From NCBI GenBank assembly GCA_036843405.1, contig DAITSJ010000015.1, positions 30,698-94,697 on the forward strand: a stretch of DNA of 64,000 bases. The letters are read 5' to 3'. Position 1 is the first letter of the stretch, and every line of letters starts with the position of its first letter. This DNA is from DGNJ01 sp002388905 (lineage in GTDB: Bacteria > Pseudomonadota > Gammaproteobacteria > Pseudomonadales > Porticoccaceae). Below, piece after piece: positions 44,363-53,562 of the stretch. The position numbers and the translations under genes were made by a program. Under the pieces are notes generated by a model. It ran no database searches. It was not told where the DNA came from and was given only the letters and a program-made list of their open reading frames with translations.

Positions 44363-45178
44363 ATGCTCATTGAAGGTAAAGTTGCCATCGTGACCGGCGC
44401 TGCCAGCGGCATCGGCAGGGCCACGGCCGAAATGCTGGCCCAGAAGGGCGTCAAGGGAATCGGCCTGGTCGACATGTCGGAATCGGTGGAAGAACTGGCC
44501 CGGGAAATCAATGAGGCCAACCCGGGAAACCCGGCCCGCGCCTTTATCGGCGACACCACCAGCAGCGAGTTCCGCAAAAGCGTATTCAACAGCATGCGCG
44601 ACAGTTTCGGCGCGGTTGGCATTCTGGTGCCCGCGGCAGGTATAACCCGGGACGCCATTGCCGTGAAAATGAACAGGGAAAGCGGCGAAGCCTCTATTTA
44701 CCCGGAGGAAAAATTCCGCCTGGTCACGGAAGTCAACCTGGTGGCCCCCATTTACTGGTCCCTGGAACTCGTAGCCCAGCAGGCCGAGGAGCGCGCCGAG
44801 CGCGGCCTGAACAAGTGGGATCCTGAAGAGGGCATGCAGGGCGCGGTGGTATTTATCGGTTCCGTTGCCTCCCAGGGCAACAAGGGGCAGGTTGCCTACG
44901 CAAGCGCCAAGGCCGGCCTGGAGGGGGCGACCGCGACCCTCAGCAAGGAAGCGATTTTCCACGGCGTGCGCTGCGGCATCATCCATCCCGGCTTCACGGA
45001 TACCCCCATGGTTCGCGCCATGGGCGAGGAGAAGGTCAAGGAATACATCCTTCCCTATACGGAAATCCAGCGTCTGGTCCGCCCCGACGAGATTGCCGAC
45101 GCCATCTGTTTCATGATTTCCAACTCCGCCGTCAGTGGCGCCCTCTGGGCCGACGCCGGCTGGCACCCCCACCCCTGA
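44363..45178 (+). CDS. SDR family oxidoreductase
   Basis: A 271-residue short-chain dehydrogenase: 'VTGAASGIGRA' cofactor loop, 'VPAAGI' in place of NNAG, catalytic Ser in 'FIGSVAS' and 'YASAKAGL' (Tyr-x3-Lys). A 35-residue insert between helices D and E ('QAEERAERGLNKWDPEEG') makes it longer there than FabG. GGAGG eight bases before the ATG decides the start. Substrate unknown. Confidence 0.83.
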   Translation: MLIEGKVAIVTGAASGIGRATAEMLAQKGVKGIGLVDMSESVEELAREINEANPGNPARAFIGDTTSSEFRKSVFNSMRDSFGAVGILVPAAGITRDAIAVKMNRESGEASIYPEEKFRLVTEVNLVAPIYWSLELVAQQAEERAERGLNKWDPEEGMQGAVVFIGSVASQGNKGQVAYASAKAGLEGATATLSKEAIFHGVRCGIIHPGFTDTPMVRAMGEEKVKEYILPYTEIQRLVRPDEIADAICFMISNSAVSGALWADAGWHPHP

Positions 45179-45616
45179 TTGCCCGGTGATCGCCCGCCGG
45201 CCGGTGACGTCGGCGGCGGGCACGGGCGCCGTCATATTGCCCCGGCACCGACGGTCCCACTCCCCCGTCTGGCACCCTTCCCCGTTATCGGACCACGCCT
45301 GTGCGCCATCCGGCGCTCTATCGATTCTTGACTATACTTTCCCCGGGTTTCGCCCTGATGGAAAACTCCCTGACCGGGGAACCCCGACACGAGGTCGCGA
45401 TTTTAGGTATAGGCGACACCCGGCCGGAAACAAAAAACGCCCTTCCGCAAAACGCTATGCGCCCGTCGAGCCGGCAAAATGGCGATTGTTTTCCAGGCCG
45501 CACGGCAACGGGGCCCTCAGGTATGAGTTTCCTGGATAACTGCCTGATAACGTTTTCCATACGGCGTCCTTGGGCTGCGGAGCAATTCAAGCAAACAGGA
45601 ACCTGGAGGCAACATA
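45179..45616. other. Intergenic region upstream of the doe-like genes
   Basis: About 440 bases with no convincing gene. TTGACTATACT near 45328 contains promoter-like hexamers that overlap rather than being spaced. It probably holds the promoter of the transaminase gene. Confidence 0.4.
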
Positions 45617-46870
45617 ATGGATATTTTCGAACGCCGCGAATCGGAAGTAAGGGGTTATTGCCGTCTCTATCCGGCCGTTTTTGACAAGGCGGAGAACGCG
45701 CTTCAGTTCGATGAAGACGGCAACCGCTACATCGATTTTTTTGCCGGCGCCGGTGTCCTCAATTTCGGTCACAATCCGCCGGCCATGAAGGAGGCGTTGA
45801 TCGATTACCTATCCGCCAATGGCGTCGCCCACAGCCTCGACATGTCGACAACGGCCAAGCGGACCTTCCTCAGCGCGTTCGAAAACATCATCCTCACGCC
45901 CCGCTCCCTGGACTACAAAGTCCAGTTTACCGGTCCCACCGGCACCAATTCCGTGGAAGCGGCCCTGAAGCTGGCCCGCAAGGTCACCGGGCGCCGGCAG
46001 GTGGTGGCCTTTACCCACGCTTACCACGGCATGACGCTGGGGGCACTGGCGGTGACCGGCAACGCCAAGTTCAGAAACGCCGCCGGCGTGCCCCTGGATG
46101 GGGTTATCCGGCTGCCTTTCGACGGTTACGCCGGCGCCGGCGATACGTCGCTCCATGCGCTGCGGGAAGCACTGGCGGACTCTTCCAGCGGGATGGAACC
46201 GCCCGCCGCTTTTATCGTCGAAACCGTGCAGGCGGAAGGCGGCGTCAATGTCGCCAGCGGCGAATGGCTGAGAGCCGTCCAGGCGCTTGCCCGCGAACAC
46301 GACAGTCTCTTCATCGTCGACGACATCCAGGTGGGTTGCGGCCGTACCGGCACCTATTTCAGCTTCGAGGACATGGGCCTGGACCCCGACCTGGTGTGCA
46401 TGGCCAAGGGCATCGGTGGCTTCGGGCTGGCCATGGCCGTGTTACTGATAAAGCCGGAGTACGACCAATGGTCTCCCGGCGAGCACACCGGCACCTTTCG
46501 GGGCCAGAACCTGGCCTTTGTCGCCGGCGCCCGGGCGTTGGATTACTTTCGCGACGACAAGCTCTTGCGGGAGGTGCGGGACAAGGGCGGCCGAATGCAC
46601 GAACGCCTGGCGGCCATCATGAAGGAGCATGGCAGGGGCCGGTGGACCGTGCGGGGCCGGGGCATGATCCAGTCCCTGGACACCGGCGACGGCCAGGTCG
46701 CCGCCGCGGTGCTCCGCCGCGCCTTCGAGCGGGGCCTGCTTATCGGTACCTGCGGCACCGACGGCCGCGTCCTCAAGGTGATGCCACCCCTGACCATCGA
46801 GGATGGCGTACTCGACGAGGGCCTCGATATCCTCCGGGCCGCCCTGGCCGGGGAGGCGGCCGATGCGTAA
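45617..46870 (+). CDS. doeD: Diaminobutyrate transaminase, EctB/DoeD family
   Basis: A 417-residue class III aminotransferase that follows EctB closely at its start ('MDIFERRESEVRGYCR', then 'NRYIDFFAGAGVLNFGHN'). 'FIVDDIQVGCGRTG' gives the PLP aspartate and 'CMAKGIGGFG' the Schiff-base lysine (264). EctB makes diaminobutyrate from aspartate semialdehyde in ectoine synthesis; DoeD runs the reverse step in ectoine breakdown. There is no ectA or ectC here, and the next gene is doeA-like with an 8-nt overlap, so the breakdown role is favoured. Confidence 0.78.
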   Translation: MDIFERRESEVRGYCRLYPAVFDKAENALQFDEDGNRYIDFFAGAGVLNFGHNPPAMKEALIDYLSANGVAHSLDMSTTAKRTFLSAFENIILTPRSLDYKVQFTGPTGTNSVEAALKLARKVTGRRQVVAFTHAYHGMTLGALAVTGNAKFRNAAGVPLDGVIRLPFDGYAGAGDTSLHALREALADSSSGMEPPAAFIVETVQAEGGVNVASGEWLRAVQALAREHDSLFIVDDIQVGCGRTGTYFSFEDMGLDPDLVCMAKGIGGFGLAMAVLLIKPEYDQWSPGEHTGTFRGQNLAFVAGARALDYFRDDKLLREVRDKGGRMHERLAAIMKEHGRGRWTVRGRGMIQSLDTGDGQVAAAVLRRAFERGLLIGTCGTDGRVLKVMPPLTIEDGVLDEGLDILRAALAGEAADA

Positions 46871-48026
46871 CCGGGACGACATGACCTTTCCCATGGAAGA
46901 GCACGAGCGCCGCCTGGAAGCGCTCCGGCAACGCATGGCCGAACGCCGCCTGGATGCGGTGATTATTTCCGATCCGGCCAATATCCTCTATCTCACCGAG
47001 TACCAGACGCCGGTCTATACCTATTTCCAGTGCGTGGTGGTGCCCCTGGAAAAAGAACCCTTCATGGTCACCCGGCAGATGGAAGCCTCCAACATCGAGG
47101 CCCGGACCTGGGTGGAGGACTACACCACCTACCCCGATACCGGCGATGCCATAGAAACCCTCTACAAGGCGTTGTGCGAGCGGGGCCTGGGTCGCAAACG
47201 GATCGGCTACGAGCGCAACAGCTATTTTTTTCCCGCCTACCATCAGGACCAGATCAAGACAGCCCTGGCCGACGGCGAACTGGTGGACTGCTACGGCATC
47301 GTCGAGGAGGGCCGGATATGCAAGTCCGAGTGCGAAATCGAGGTCATGAAACGGGCCGCCAGGGCCACGGAAGCCGGCATGAAAGCAGCCTGGGAGGCCG
47401 TGGCCCCCGGCGTTACCGAGAACGAAATCGCCGGCGCCGCCTGTGAGGCCATGTTCTCCGCCGGCGGCGAATACCCGGCGGTCCTGCCTTTCGTCACCTC
47501 GGGGCCAAGGACCATGATCGGCCACGCCACCTGGGAAGGCCGGGAAGTAAAGGCCGGCGAACATGTTTATCTCGAGCTCGGTGGCTGCTACCGACGCTAT
47601 CACACGGCGATGATGCGCACGGTGGTACTGGGAGAGCTTTCCGGGGCCATGGCAGAGGCCGAGAATGTCATGCTATCGGCACTCGACGAGGCTTATAAGC
47701 TGCTCAAGCCCGGCGTCACCGCGTCCGATGCTGACCTGTTGATACGCAATATCATCCTCGACAACAGTTCCGGCGCCTCTCTGATCACCCGGGCCGGTTA
47801 TTCCATCGGCATTTCCTTCCCCCCGAGCTGGGACGAAGGCTATATGCTCAGTCTCAAGCAGGGCAACTCCACCTACCTGAAACCCGGCATGACCCTGCAC
47901 CTGATTCCGTGGATGTGGGGCATCGAGGGGGACAAGACCGCGGGCATTTCCGACACCCTGCTGATCACCGAGGACGGCTGCGAATCCTTTTACACGCTGG
48001 ATCGTGAATTCGTGGTCAAGGGCTGA
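46863..48026 (+). CDS. doeA: DoeA/EutD-like ectoine hydrolase (M24 fold)
   Basis: A 387-residue creatinase/M24-fold protein. 'YPAVLPFVTSGP', 'VYLELGGCYRRYH' and 'GYSIGISFPPSWDEGYMLSL' line up with ectoine hydrolase DoeA. Typical M24 metal ligands are replaced: the first Asp is Glu (in LELGG), the second Asp is absent from 'RYHTAMMRT', and the GHGIG histidine is Ser. This fits the ectoine hydrolase branch, where ring opening has been linked to a glutamate rather than to metals. The ectoine product would be N-acetyl-diaminobutyrate; the deacetylase DoeB is not in the window. Start overlaps the transaminase stop. Confidence 0.72.
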   Translation: MRNRDDMTFPMEEHERRLEALRQRMAERRLDAVIISDPANILYLTEYQTPVYTYFQCVVVPLEKEPFMVTRQMEASNIEARTWVEDYTTYPDTGDAIETLYKALCERGLGRKRIGYERNSYFFPAYHQDQIKTALADGELVDCYGIVEEGRICKSECEIEVMKRAARATEAGMKAAWEAVAPGVTENEIAGAACEAMFSAGGEYPAVLPFVTSGPRTMIGHATWEGREVKAGEHVYLELGGCYRRYHTAMMRTVVLGELSGAMAEAENVMLSALDEAYKLLKPGVTASDADLLIRNIILDNSSGASLITRAGYSIGISFPPSWDEGYMLSLKQGNSTYLKPGMTLHLIPWMWGIEGDKTAGISDTLLITEDGCESFYTLDREFVVKG

Positions 48027-48041
48027 CCTTTTGCTGTCGAT

Positions 48042-49406
48042 TCACCGGGCCGGGCCCACCCACACCTGCTGGACATTGACGAATTCCCGGATGCCGTGGG
48101 GTCCCAGTTCGCGGCCCAGCCCCGACGATTTGATACCCCCGCTGGGTAGGCGGGGATCGGTCTTCACCAGCCCATTGACCGCCACCTGTCCGGCTTCCAG
48201 TTGCGCGGCCAGGGCTTCGCCGCGTTGCCGCTCCGTCCAGATACTGGCGGCCAGGCCGTAGGCTGTATGGTTGGCCAGCGCCAGGGCGTGCCCCGCATCC
48301 TTGACCGGCGTCACTGCCGCCACCGGCCCGAAAGTTTCCTGGGTGAAAGCCGCCGCGTTTTCCGGCACGTCGACCAGCAGTGTGGGCGGGTAGAAAAAGC
48401 CCTTTCGGTCGGGGATTTCCCCGCCCAGCACACAGCGCGCGCCCGCATCGATGCTGGCCCGCACCTGCCGGTGCAACTCGTCCCGCAGATCCGCCCGCGC
48501 CAGGGGTCCGATATCCGTGTCCGGATCTTCGGGGTCGCCCATTCGCAGGGCTTCCAGAAAGCCTTTCATTTTCCCGATAAAGTCGTCATAGACAGTCTCT
48601 TCCACCAGTATGCGCTTGGCGGCGATGCAGGATTGTCCGGCGTTGATCATGCGCGAGGTCTTGATGGTTTCGGCGGCGGCGTCGAGATCGGCATCGGCCA
48701 GGACAATGGCCGGGTCCGAGCCTCCCAGTTCCAGCACCGCGGGTTTGGCCTCGCTGCCGGCGATGGCGCCGACGATCTTGCCCGCCTTGCTCGAACCCGT
48801 AAATGACACCGCCTGGACCCGGCTATCCCGCAGCACGCGCTCCGCGCCGTCGTTGTCCACATGGATAAACTGCAGGACCCCTTCCGGCAGGGTCTGCCGG
48901 GCCCGGGAAGCCAGGGCCCCGGTGCAGCCGGGAAGGTGCGAATCGGGCTTGATGATGACGGTATTGCCCGCCATCAGGGCCGGCGCGGCACAGCGGGAGG
49001 CAAGCCACAGTGGCGAGTTCCAGGGCAGAATGCCGAAAACGGTGCCCAGGGGCAGATGCTGGACATAGCTGTGCCGGGCATCGGATTCGAGGTCGATATC
49101 TGCCAGGTAGTCGGCGGCATGGTCCGCATAGTGCTCGAAACACCAGGCCGCCTTATCCACTTCGCCCCGGGATTCCGCGATGGGTTTGCCCATTTCCCGG
49201 GTCATCAGGAAACCCAATTCCTCCCGGTCATCCCGCAGGCAACGGGCGAAGGCCCTGATAAAATCCGCGCGCTCGGCGAACGTCAGGGAACGCCACCTGG
49301 CAAAGCTCCGTCGGGCAGCTTCCAGCCTGGTATCGATGGTTTCGGCATCGTCGAGGCCCACTCGCTCGAAAACGGTTTCGGTGACGGGGTTGATGGACTC
49401 AAACAT
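48042..49406 (-). CDS. NAD(P)-dependent aldehyde dehydrogenase (succinate/aspartate-semialdehyde type)
   Basis: A 454-residue aldehyde dehydrogenase: 'ILPWNSPLWLASRCAAPALM' cofactor region, 'VSFTGSSKAGK', the catalytic glutamate in 'VLELGGSDPAIVL', the catalytic cysteine in 'INAGQSCIAAKRI', and 'ETFGPVAAVTPV'. It looks most like GabD/SSADH-type enzymes. Next to DoeD/DoeA-like genes it could act as DoeC, oxidising aspartate semialdehyde to aspartate. It is convergent with the doeA-like gene, so it is not in the same transcript. The frame stays open far upstream, but MFESINPV is the family start. Confidence 0.85.
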   Translation of the reverse strand: MFESINPVTETVFERVGLDDAETIDTRLEAARRSFARWRSLTFAERADFIRAFARCLRDDREELGFLMTREMGKPIAESRGEVDKAAWCFEHYADHAADYLADIDLESDARHSYVQHLPLGTVFGILPWNSPLWLASRCAAPALMAGNTVIIKPDSHLPGCTGALASRARQTLPEGVLQFIHVDNDGAERVLRDSRVQAVSFTGSSKAGKIVGAIAGSEAKPAVLELGGSDPAIVLADADLDAAAETIKTSRMINAGQSCIAAKRILVEETVYDDFIGKMKGFLEALRMGDPEDPDTDIGPLARADLRDELHRQVRASIDAGARCVLGGEIPDRKGFFYPPTLLVDVPENAAAFTQETFGPVAAVTPVKDAGHALALANHTAYGLAASIWTERQRGEALAAQLEAGQVAVNGLVKTDPRLPSGGIKSSGLGRELGPHGIREFVNVQQVWVGPAR

Positions 49407-49426
49407 GGTTACTCCCGCAATGGATA

Positions 49427-50689
49427 TCAGGGGTGCTTGACCAGGGCACCGGATTTCCAGACATGGCTGACCTTGTCGGCATCGGCGAGAACGCCAATGT
49501 CGTCCAGTGGGCTGGCCGTGAGGGCAACCAGGTCCGCATCGTAGCCCGTCTCCACCCGGCCGCTGCGCGGCGCCTGGGGGCCCAGGGTCGCGGGCGCATC
49601 GGCGGTTGCCGCGCGGATAGCCTGGAGCGGTGTCATGCCGGCTTCCACCAGCAGGCCCGGCTCCATGCCGTGCAGGCCCCAGGGCAGGGCCGTGTCCGGT
49701 CCGCTGGTGAGGGTGTCCGTGCCCGAGGCGATACGCACACCCGTGGCCACCGCCAGTTCCACCGCCCGGCGGTGGGCGTCCGCCGTTTCCACCAGTTTTT
49801 TCCAGGCGTAGTCGGGAAGCCCGGTGCGACGGCCGTGCTCCATCATCCGCACCTTGACGAAGCGGGTGGTGACAAGGATCGCGTCGGCCGCCTTCATGGC
49901 TTCGGCACATTCCTCATCGAGAAAAGTTCCGTGCTCGATGGTGCGCACCCCGGCCCGAAGAGCCGCCATAATGCCGGCCTTGCCGTGACAGTGGGCGGCC
50001 ACGATCCGGTCCGACAGCGCCGCTTCCTCGACAATAGTGGCCAGTTCCCGGTCGCTGAACTGCTGGTGGTGGGGATCGTCGTAGGTGGTCAGCACCCCGC
50101 CGGACGCACAGACCTTGACCAGCCTGGCGCCCCGGCGCAACTGGAGGCGTACCGCCCGCAGGCATTCGGCTTCGCCGTCGCAGGTATGCAGCCAGCCACC
50201 GCGCGCCGCCAGATCGGCCACGCACCCGGTGGAGTAGGTATGGAGATCCGCATGGCCACCGGTGGGTGAAATCAGATCCCCCGCCGCATAAACGTGGGGA
50301 CCGGGGATACTGCCTTCGTCGATGGCCTTGGCCAGGTGGATACCGTAACCGCCCACCTCCCGGACACTGGTTACCCCCGCATTCAGGGCGGCTTGCGCAT
50401 CCCGGCAGGCGCGGGCGGCGGCGACGGGCACCGGCACTCGCATAACCTCGTCGAGACTGGTCCGGACCAGTCCCGTCATATGGACGTGGCAATCCCAGAG
50501 TCCGGGCATCAGGCAGGGCACCTTGATGGCATCCCGGGGAACCTCTCCATCCGGCAGTTCGTCGGCGGGGCCCGCCCAGTGGATATTGCCGTCATCGATA
50601 AACACGACGCCGTCGCGGACCGGTTCACCGGCGCCCGGAATCAGCAGGTCGGCCCTGATACAGGTTTTTGACTCGCTTCTTTCCGGCAC
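49427..50689 (-). CDS. Amidohydrolase family protein
   Basis: A 420-residue metal-dependent hydrolase: 'GLWDCHVHMTG' (HxH), a lysine in 'LVKVCASGG' that may be carboxylated, 'AAHCHGKAGI' and 'TIEHGTFLD' (further histidines), and 'IASGTDTL' (final Asp). It matches the imidazolonepropionase/Xaa-Pro dipeptidase-like branch. It ends 20 nt before the aldehyde dehydrogenase gene, so both should be one transcript, perhaps opening a cyclic amide or peptide. GTG start without a visible SD. Confidence 0.82.
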   Translation of the reverse strand: MPERSESKTCIRADLLIPGAGEPVRDGVVFIDDGNIHWAGPADELPDGEVPRDAIKVPCLMPGLWDCHVHMTGLVRTSLDEVMRVPVPVAAARACRDAQAALNAGVTSVREVGGYGIHLAKAIDEGSIPGPHVYAAGDLISPTGGHADLHTYSTGCVADLAARGGWLHTCDGEAECLRAVRLQLRRGARLVKVCASGGVLTTYDDPHHQQFSDRELATIVEEAALSDRIVAAHCHGKAGIMAALRAGVRTIEHGTFLDEECAEAMKAADAILVTTRFVKVRMMEHGRRTGLPDYAWKKLVETADAHRRAVELAVATGVRIASGTDTLTSGPDTALPWGLHGMEPGLLVEAGMTPLQAIRAATADAPATLGPQAPRSGRVETGYDADLVALTASPLDDIGVLADADKVSHVWKSGALVKHP

Positions 50690-50728
50690 AAATTTATATC
50701 CAGGACAAACTGTAGGGAAAGACTAGTT

Positions 50729-50745
50729 CATATGCCTGGCATATG
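50729..50745. promoter_or_regulatory. Perfect palindrome upstream of the amidohydrolase-dehydrogenase genes
   Basis: CATATGCC-T-GGCATATG is a 17-bp palindrome with perfect 8-bp arms, 40 nt upstream of the amidohydrolase start. The size and spacing suit a dimeric regulator such as a GntR-type protein. The regulator itself is not in the window. Confidence 0.45.
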
Positions 50746-50864
50746 CAGATGCCACCGACCCTAAAATAATTCAGCGGGCACTATTAATCTGCAATAGAAC
50801 GTCCCGGCATCGACCGCCGTGTCCCGATAAAAACCGTCCCTTTCCAGCAGGACCACGACAATGT

Positions 50865-51518
50865 TCAGGGCAATGTATTGAGCCAGTGCTTGACGCGCTT
50901 CTTCTGCCAGAAGGTCACCAGTTGCACGGTCTTGAGCGTGGTGGGTACCACCTGGGCACGCTCGGCTTGCCGGTCGATGGTGAAAAATCGCTGGAAGCCA
51001 ATGGGCTCGGCCCGGGAGCCCACATAGAAGATGCCCCGGATCTCCAGGGTGAAGCTTTTCTCCCCGCCAGCCCCGTCACCGCCGTCGCGGTCCTCGACCC
51101 GGATAGCCATGTCATCGAGGATCTCCTGGAATGAGCCCAGGTGGAGGGGTTCGCCGGATGCCAGGGGCCCTTGTTTCAGCACCGAGCGCAATTGCCAGTC
51201 GTTGTCCCAGTCACTGGATGTGCGTCGGTATTGGGTGATTTCCCGGGCAATCCTGCCGTCGTCGGTATGAGCCACCGCCGTCACCGCCACCAGGTTGATC
51301 ATCTGCTGACCCAGGTTGACGATGATGCACAGGGAGTCCAGGCCGGTATCCGGCGCCTGGTGGATAATCACCTGCGGGTTGTAACGACCCTTGAAGTCGC
51401 GGTGGAACAGGTAGGCATAGAAAATCCAGATGGCCACCATGAGCAGGCTGGCAAGGGAGGACAGGAGCGCCGCGTTTTTGTTAAGCCAGGGAAGCAGGTC
51501 ATTCATTGACATCGACAA
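50865..51518 (-). CDS. Hypothetical single-span membrane protein
   Basis: A 217-residue protein I do not recognise. One hydrophobic helix (residues 20-36, 'LASLLMVAIWIFYAYLF') is followed by a soluble domain rich in beta strands and charged residues. It is probably anchored in the inner membrane, with the orientation uncertain. It sits alone between the amidohydrolase and ferritin-like genes. Confidence 0.6.
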   Translation of the reverse strand: MSMSMNDLLPWLNKNAALLSSLASLLMVAIWIFYAYLFHRDFKGRYNPQVIIHQAPDTGLDSLCIIVNLGQQMINLVAVTAVAHTDDGRIAREITQYRRTSSDWDNDWQLRSVLKQGPLASGEPLHLGSFQEILDDMAIRVEDRDGGDGAGGEKSFTLEIRGIFYVGSRAEPIGFQRFFTIDRQAERAQVVPTTLKTVQLVTFWQKKRVKHWLNTLP

Positions 51519-51602
51519 GCAATAAAAACCATCCGTTTGCGTATCGCATGACCCAAAACGAAAGCAGACCGTTACCCCGCTGTCAAAACAGGCTGCCGGC
51601 TT

Positions 51603-52064
51603 TTACATATCCATCATCGATGCAATCGTACGGGTCAGTTTTTTTCTCTCCAGCTGTTCCAGTTCAGCCAGTTCCCGCAGAAATTCGGCACCCTTTGCGG
51701 TGTCGACTTCCTGGGCCGCGGCATCGAAAAGATCCACCAGATAATCATCGACACGACCGCCCAGTGCACTGATGTCATCCGCGCCGGGTACGTCGATCTC
51801 CGCCAGCAGGTTTTCCAGGAAACGCAGGGGCGCTTCCTCGAGAGTGAACTGGATATAAGTGTCGAGAACCGATTCAGGGGCGCCTTGCTTGACCTTGCCA
51901 ACGTGCTTTTCCATTTGGCCCTGATGATCTGCCATGTAGGCCAGAAGCATGCGCCCCCGGGGGTCGCTTACACACTGGTCCAGTTGCCGGTAAATCGCGG
52001 CAGCGTGGTGGTGTAGGCCGATCGCATTATCGACCACCGCACGGAGTGTCTCAAAGGTTTTCAT
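51603..52064 (-). CDS. Small helical protein, possibly ferritin-like
   Basis: A 153-residue, almost entirely helical protein ('LRAVVDNAIGLHHHAAAIYRQL', then 'MLLAYMADHQGQMEKHVGKV'). The arrangement recalls rubrerythrin/ferritin-like four-helix bundles, with Glu and His pairs that could bind metal, but a full di-iron motif is not obvious. Function unknown. The ATG at MKTFETLR is preceded by GGGGGTG. It lies 43 nt downstream of nuoN. Confidence 0.55.
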   Translation of the reverse strand: MKTFETLRAVVDNAIGLHHHAAAIYRQLDQCVSDPRGRMLLAYMADHQGQMEKHVGKVKQGAPESVLDTYIQFTLEEAPLRFLENLLAEIDVPGADDISALGGRVDDYLVDLFDAAAQEVDTAKGAEFLRELAELEQLERKKLTRTIASMMDM

Positions 52065-52107
52065 AACGGTTTCACCCCCGCCGCGCAAATCCGGGCATCC
52101 TGCTCCA

Positions 52108-53562
52108 TTATAGTACCGGCAGCCAGTCCACGAGCGGCGCGGGATAGATTCCCAGCACCACCAGCAGCGCGGTAAGGCCGTAGCTCAGCCAGCGCTCCCG
52201 CCATCCGCCCGGCGTTTCTTCCCCACCCTCCGGCGACTGGGCCATGGCCAGGATGATCCGCAGATAGTAGTAGAGACCAATGACGCTACCCACCACCACC
52301 ATGGCCACCGGCAACCAGAGCCGTGCGTCCGCGCCGGCGGCGAAGATATAGAATTTGCCGACGAAGCCCAGGGTCAGGGGAATCCCGGCCAGGGACAGCA
52401 GAATAAGCATGAAGCTCGCGCCCAGCCAGGGGGCGCGCCACAACAACCCCCGATAGCGCGACACCTGGTAACCGTCGCTGCCGGCACCCTCGGAAACCCC
52501 GTTGACCACGCTGAACGCCCCCAGGGTTGTTATCGTATAGGCGGCCACGTAGAACGCCACGGCCTGGGCGGACAACTGCCCGCTGCCGGCCGCCATTACC
52601 GGCACCAGCAGGTAGCCCATATGGGCGATGGAGGAATAGGCCAGCAAGCGTTTGATATTTTCCTGTCGCAGGGCCAGCAGGTTGCCCACCACCATGGACA
52701 GGGAAGCCAGTACCACCAGAGCGGGCAGCGCGGCTTGCGTCTGGACAGGGGGCATGGCGGCCAGAAAACGCAGGAGGACCGCGATCAGCGCCCCCTTGGT
52801 AAGCGTGGCAATGAGCGCCGTGACCGGGGTCGGGGCGCCCTGGTAAACATCCGCCGTCCACAAGTGAAAGGGAACCACCGACAGCTTGAAAGCCATTCCC
52901 GCCAGGAAAAGCCCGGTGCCCAGCAATATCAGGTAGTCACCCTGTCGCGGCGGAATCGCGGCAAATGCCAGGGAGCCGGATTGCAGGTACAGAATCGCGA
53001 TCCCGAACAACAACAGCGCCGATGCGGCGGCGGACAGGATCAGGTACCTGAGCCCCGCCTCCAGGCTGCGGCCCTGCAACCGGTCCATATCCCTGGCAGC
53101 CCCCGATGGCCAAGCCACCAGGACAATGCTCGCCAAGCCCATCAATTCAACACCGATAAACAGGGAGGCAAAGTGATCGGCGGCCGCCAGCACCAGGGCC
53201 CCCAGCGCCGCCACCACCAGGAGTATGTAAGCTTCCTCCGCCCCGTCCCGGCACTCGGGTCGCCGGCGAAAATACTGGGCGAGCATGACCGCCACGGCCA
53301 TGGCCAGTAACAGGAAGAGCGTGGCAAAAAAGACAAAGAAATTGTCTATGCGCAGCAAGGGAGCGGCCGGTGCGCCCACCACCGAAGTACCGGCGCCGGG
53401 AGCGCAGGCATGGACAGCGGCCAGGGCCGCAAGCAGGCCCAGTTGGCAGACCCAGAAAACCAGACGGTGGTTGCGCCGGAAGGCCGCCAACAGCATCGCC
53501 ACCAGCGCCGTCAGTGCCGTGGCGACCAGGGGACTTAACGCCGCCAGTTCCGCTGTCGTCAT
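52108..53562 (-). CDS. nuoN: NADH-quinone oxidoreductase subunit N
   Basis: A 484-residue antiporter-like membrane subunit of complex I with about fourteen helices. It has the conserved broken-helix region 'FHLWTADVYQGAPTPVTALIA' and lysines 'LAYSSIAHMGYLL' on the proton-translocation path. It is the last nuo gene and its start overlaps the nuoM stop (ATGA). Confidence 0.94.
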   Translation of the reverse strand: MTTAELAALSPLVATALTALVAMLLAAFRRNHRLVFWVCQLGLLAALAAVHACAPGAGTSVVGAPAAPLLRIDNFFVFFATLFLLLAMAVAVMLAQYFRRRPECRDGAEEAYILLVVAALGALVLAAADHFASLFIGVELMGLASIVLVAWPSGAARDMDRLQGRSLEAGLRYLILSAAASALLLFGIAILYLQSGSLAFAAIPPRQGDYLILLGTGLFLAGMAFKLSVVPFHLWTADVYQGAPTPVTALIATLTKGALIAVLLRFLAAMPPVQTQAALPALVVLASLSMVVGNLLALRQENIKRLLAYSSIAHMGYLLVPVMAAGSGQLSAQAVAFYVAAYTITTLGAFSVVNGVSEGAGSDGYQVSRYRGLLWRAPWLGASFMLILLSLAGIPLTLGFVGKFYIFAAGADARLWLPVAMVVVGSVIGLYYYLRIILAMAQSPEGGEETPGGWRERWLSYGLTALLVVLGIYPAPLVDWLPVL

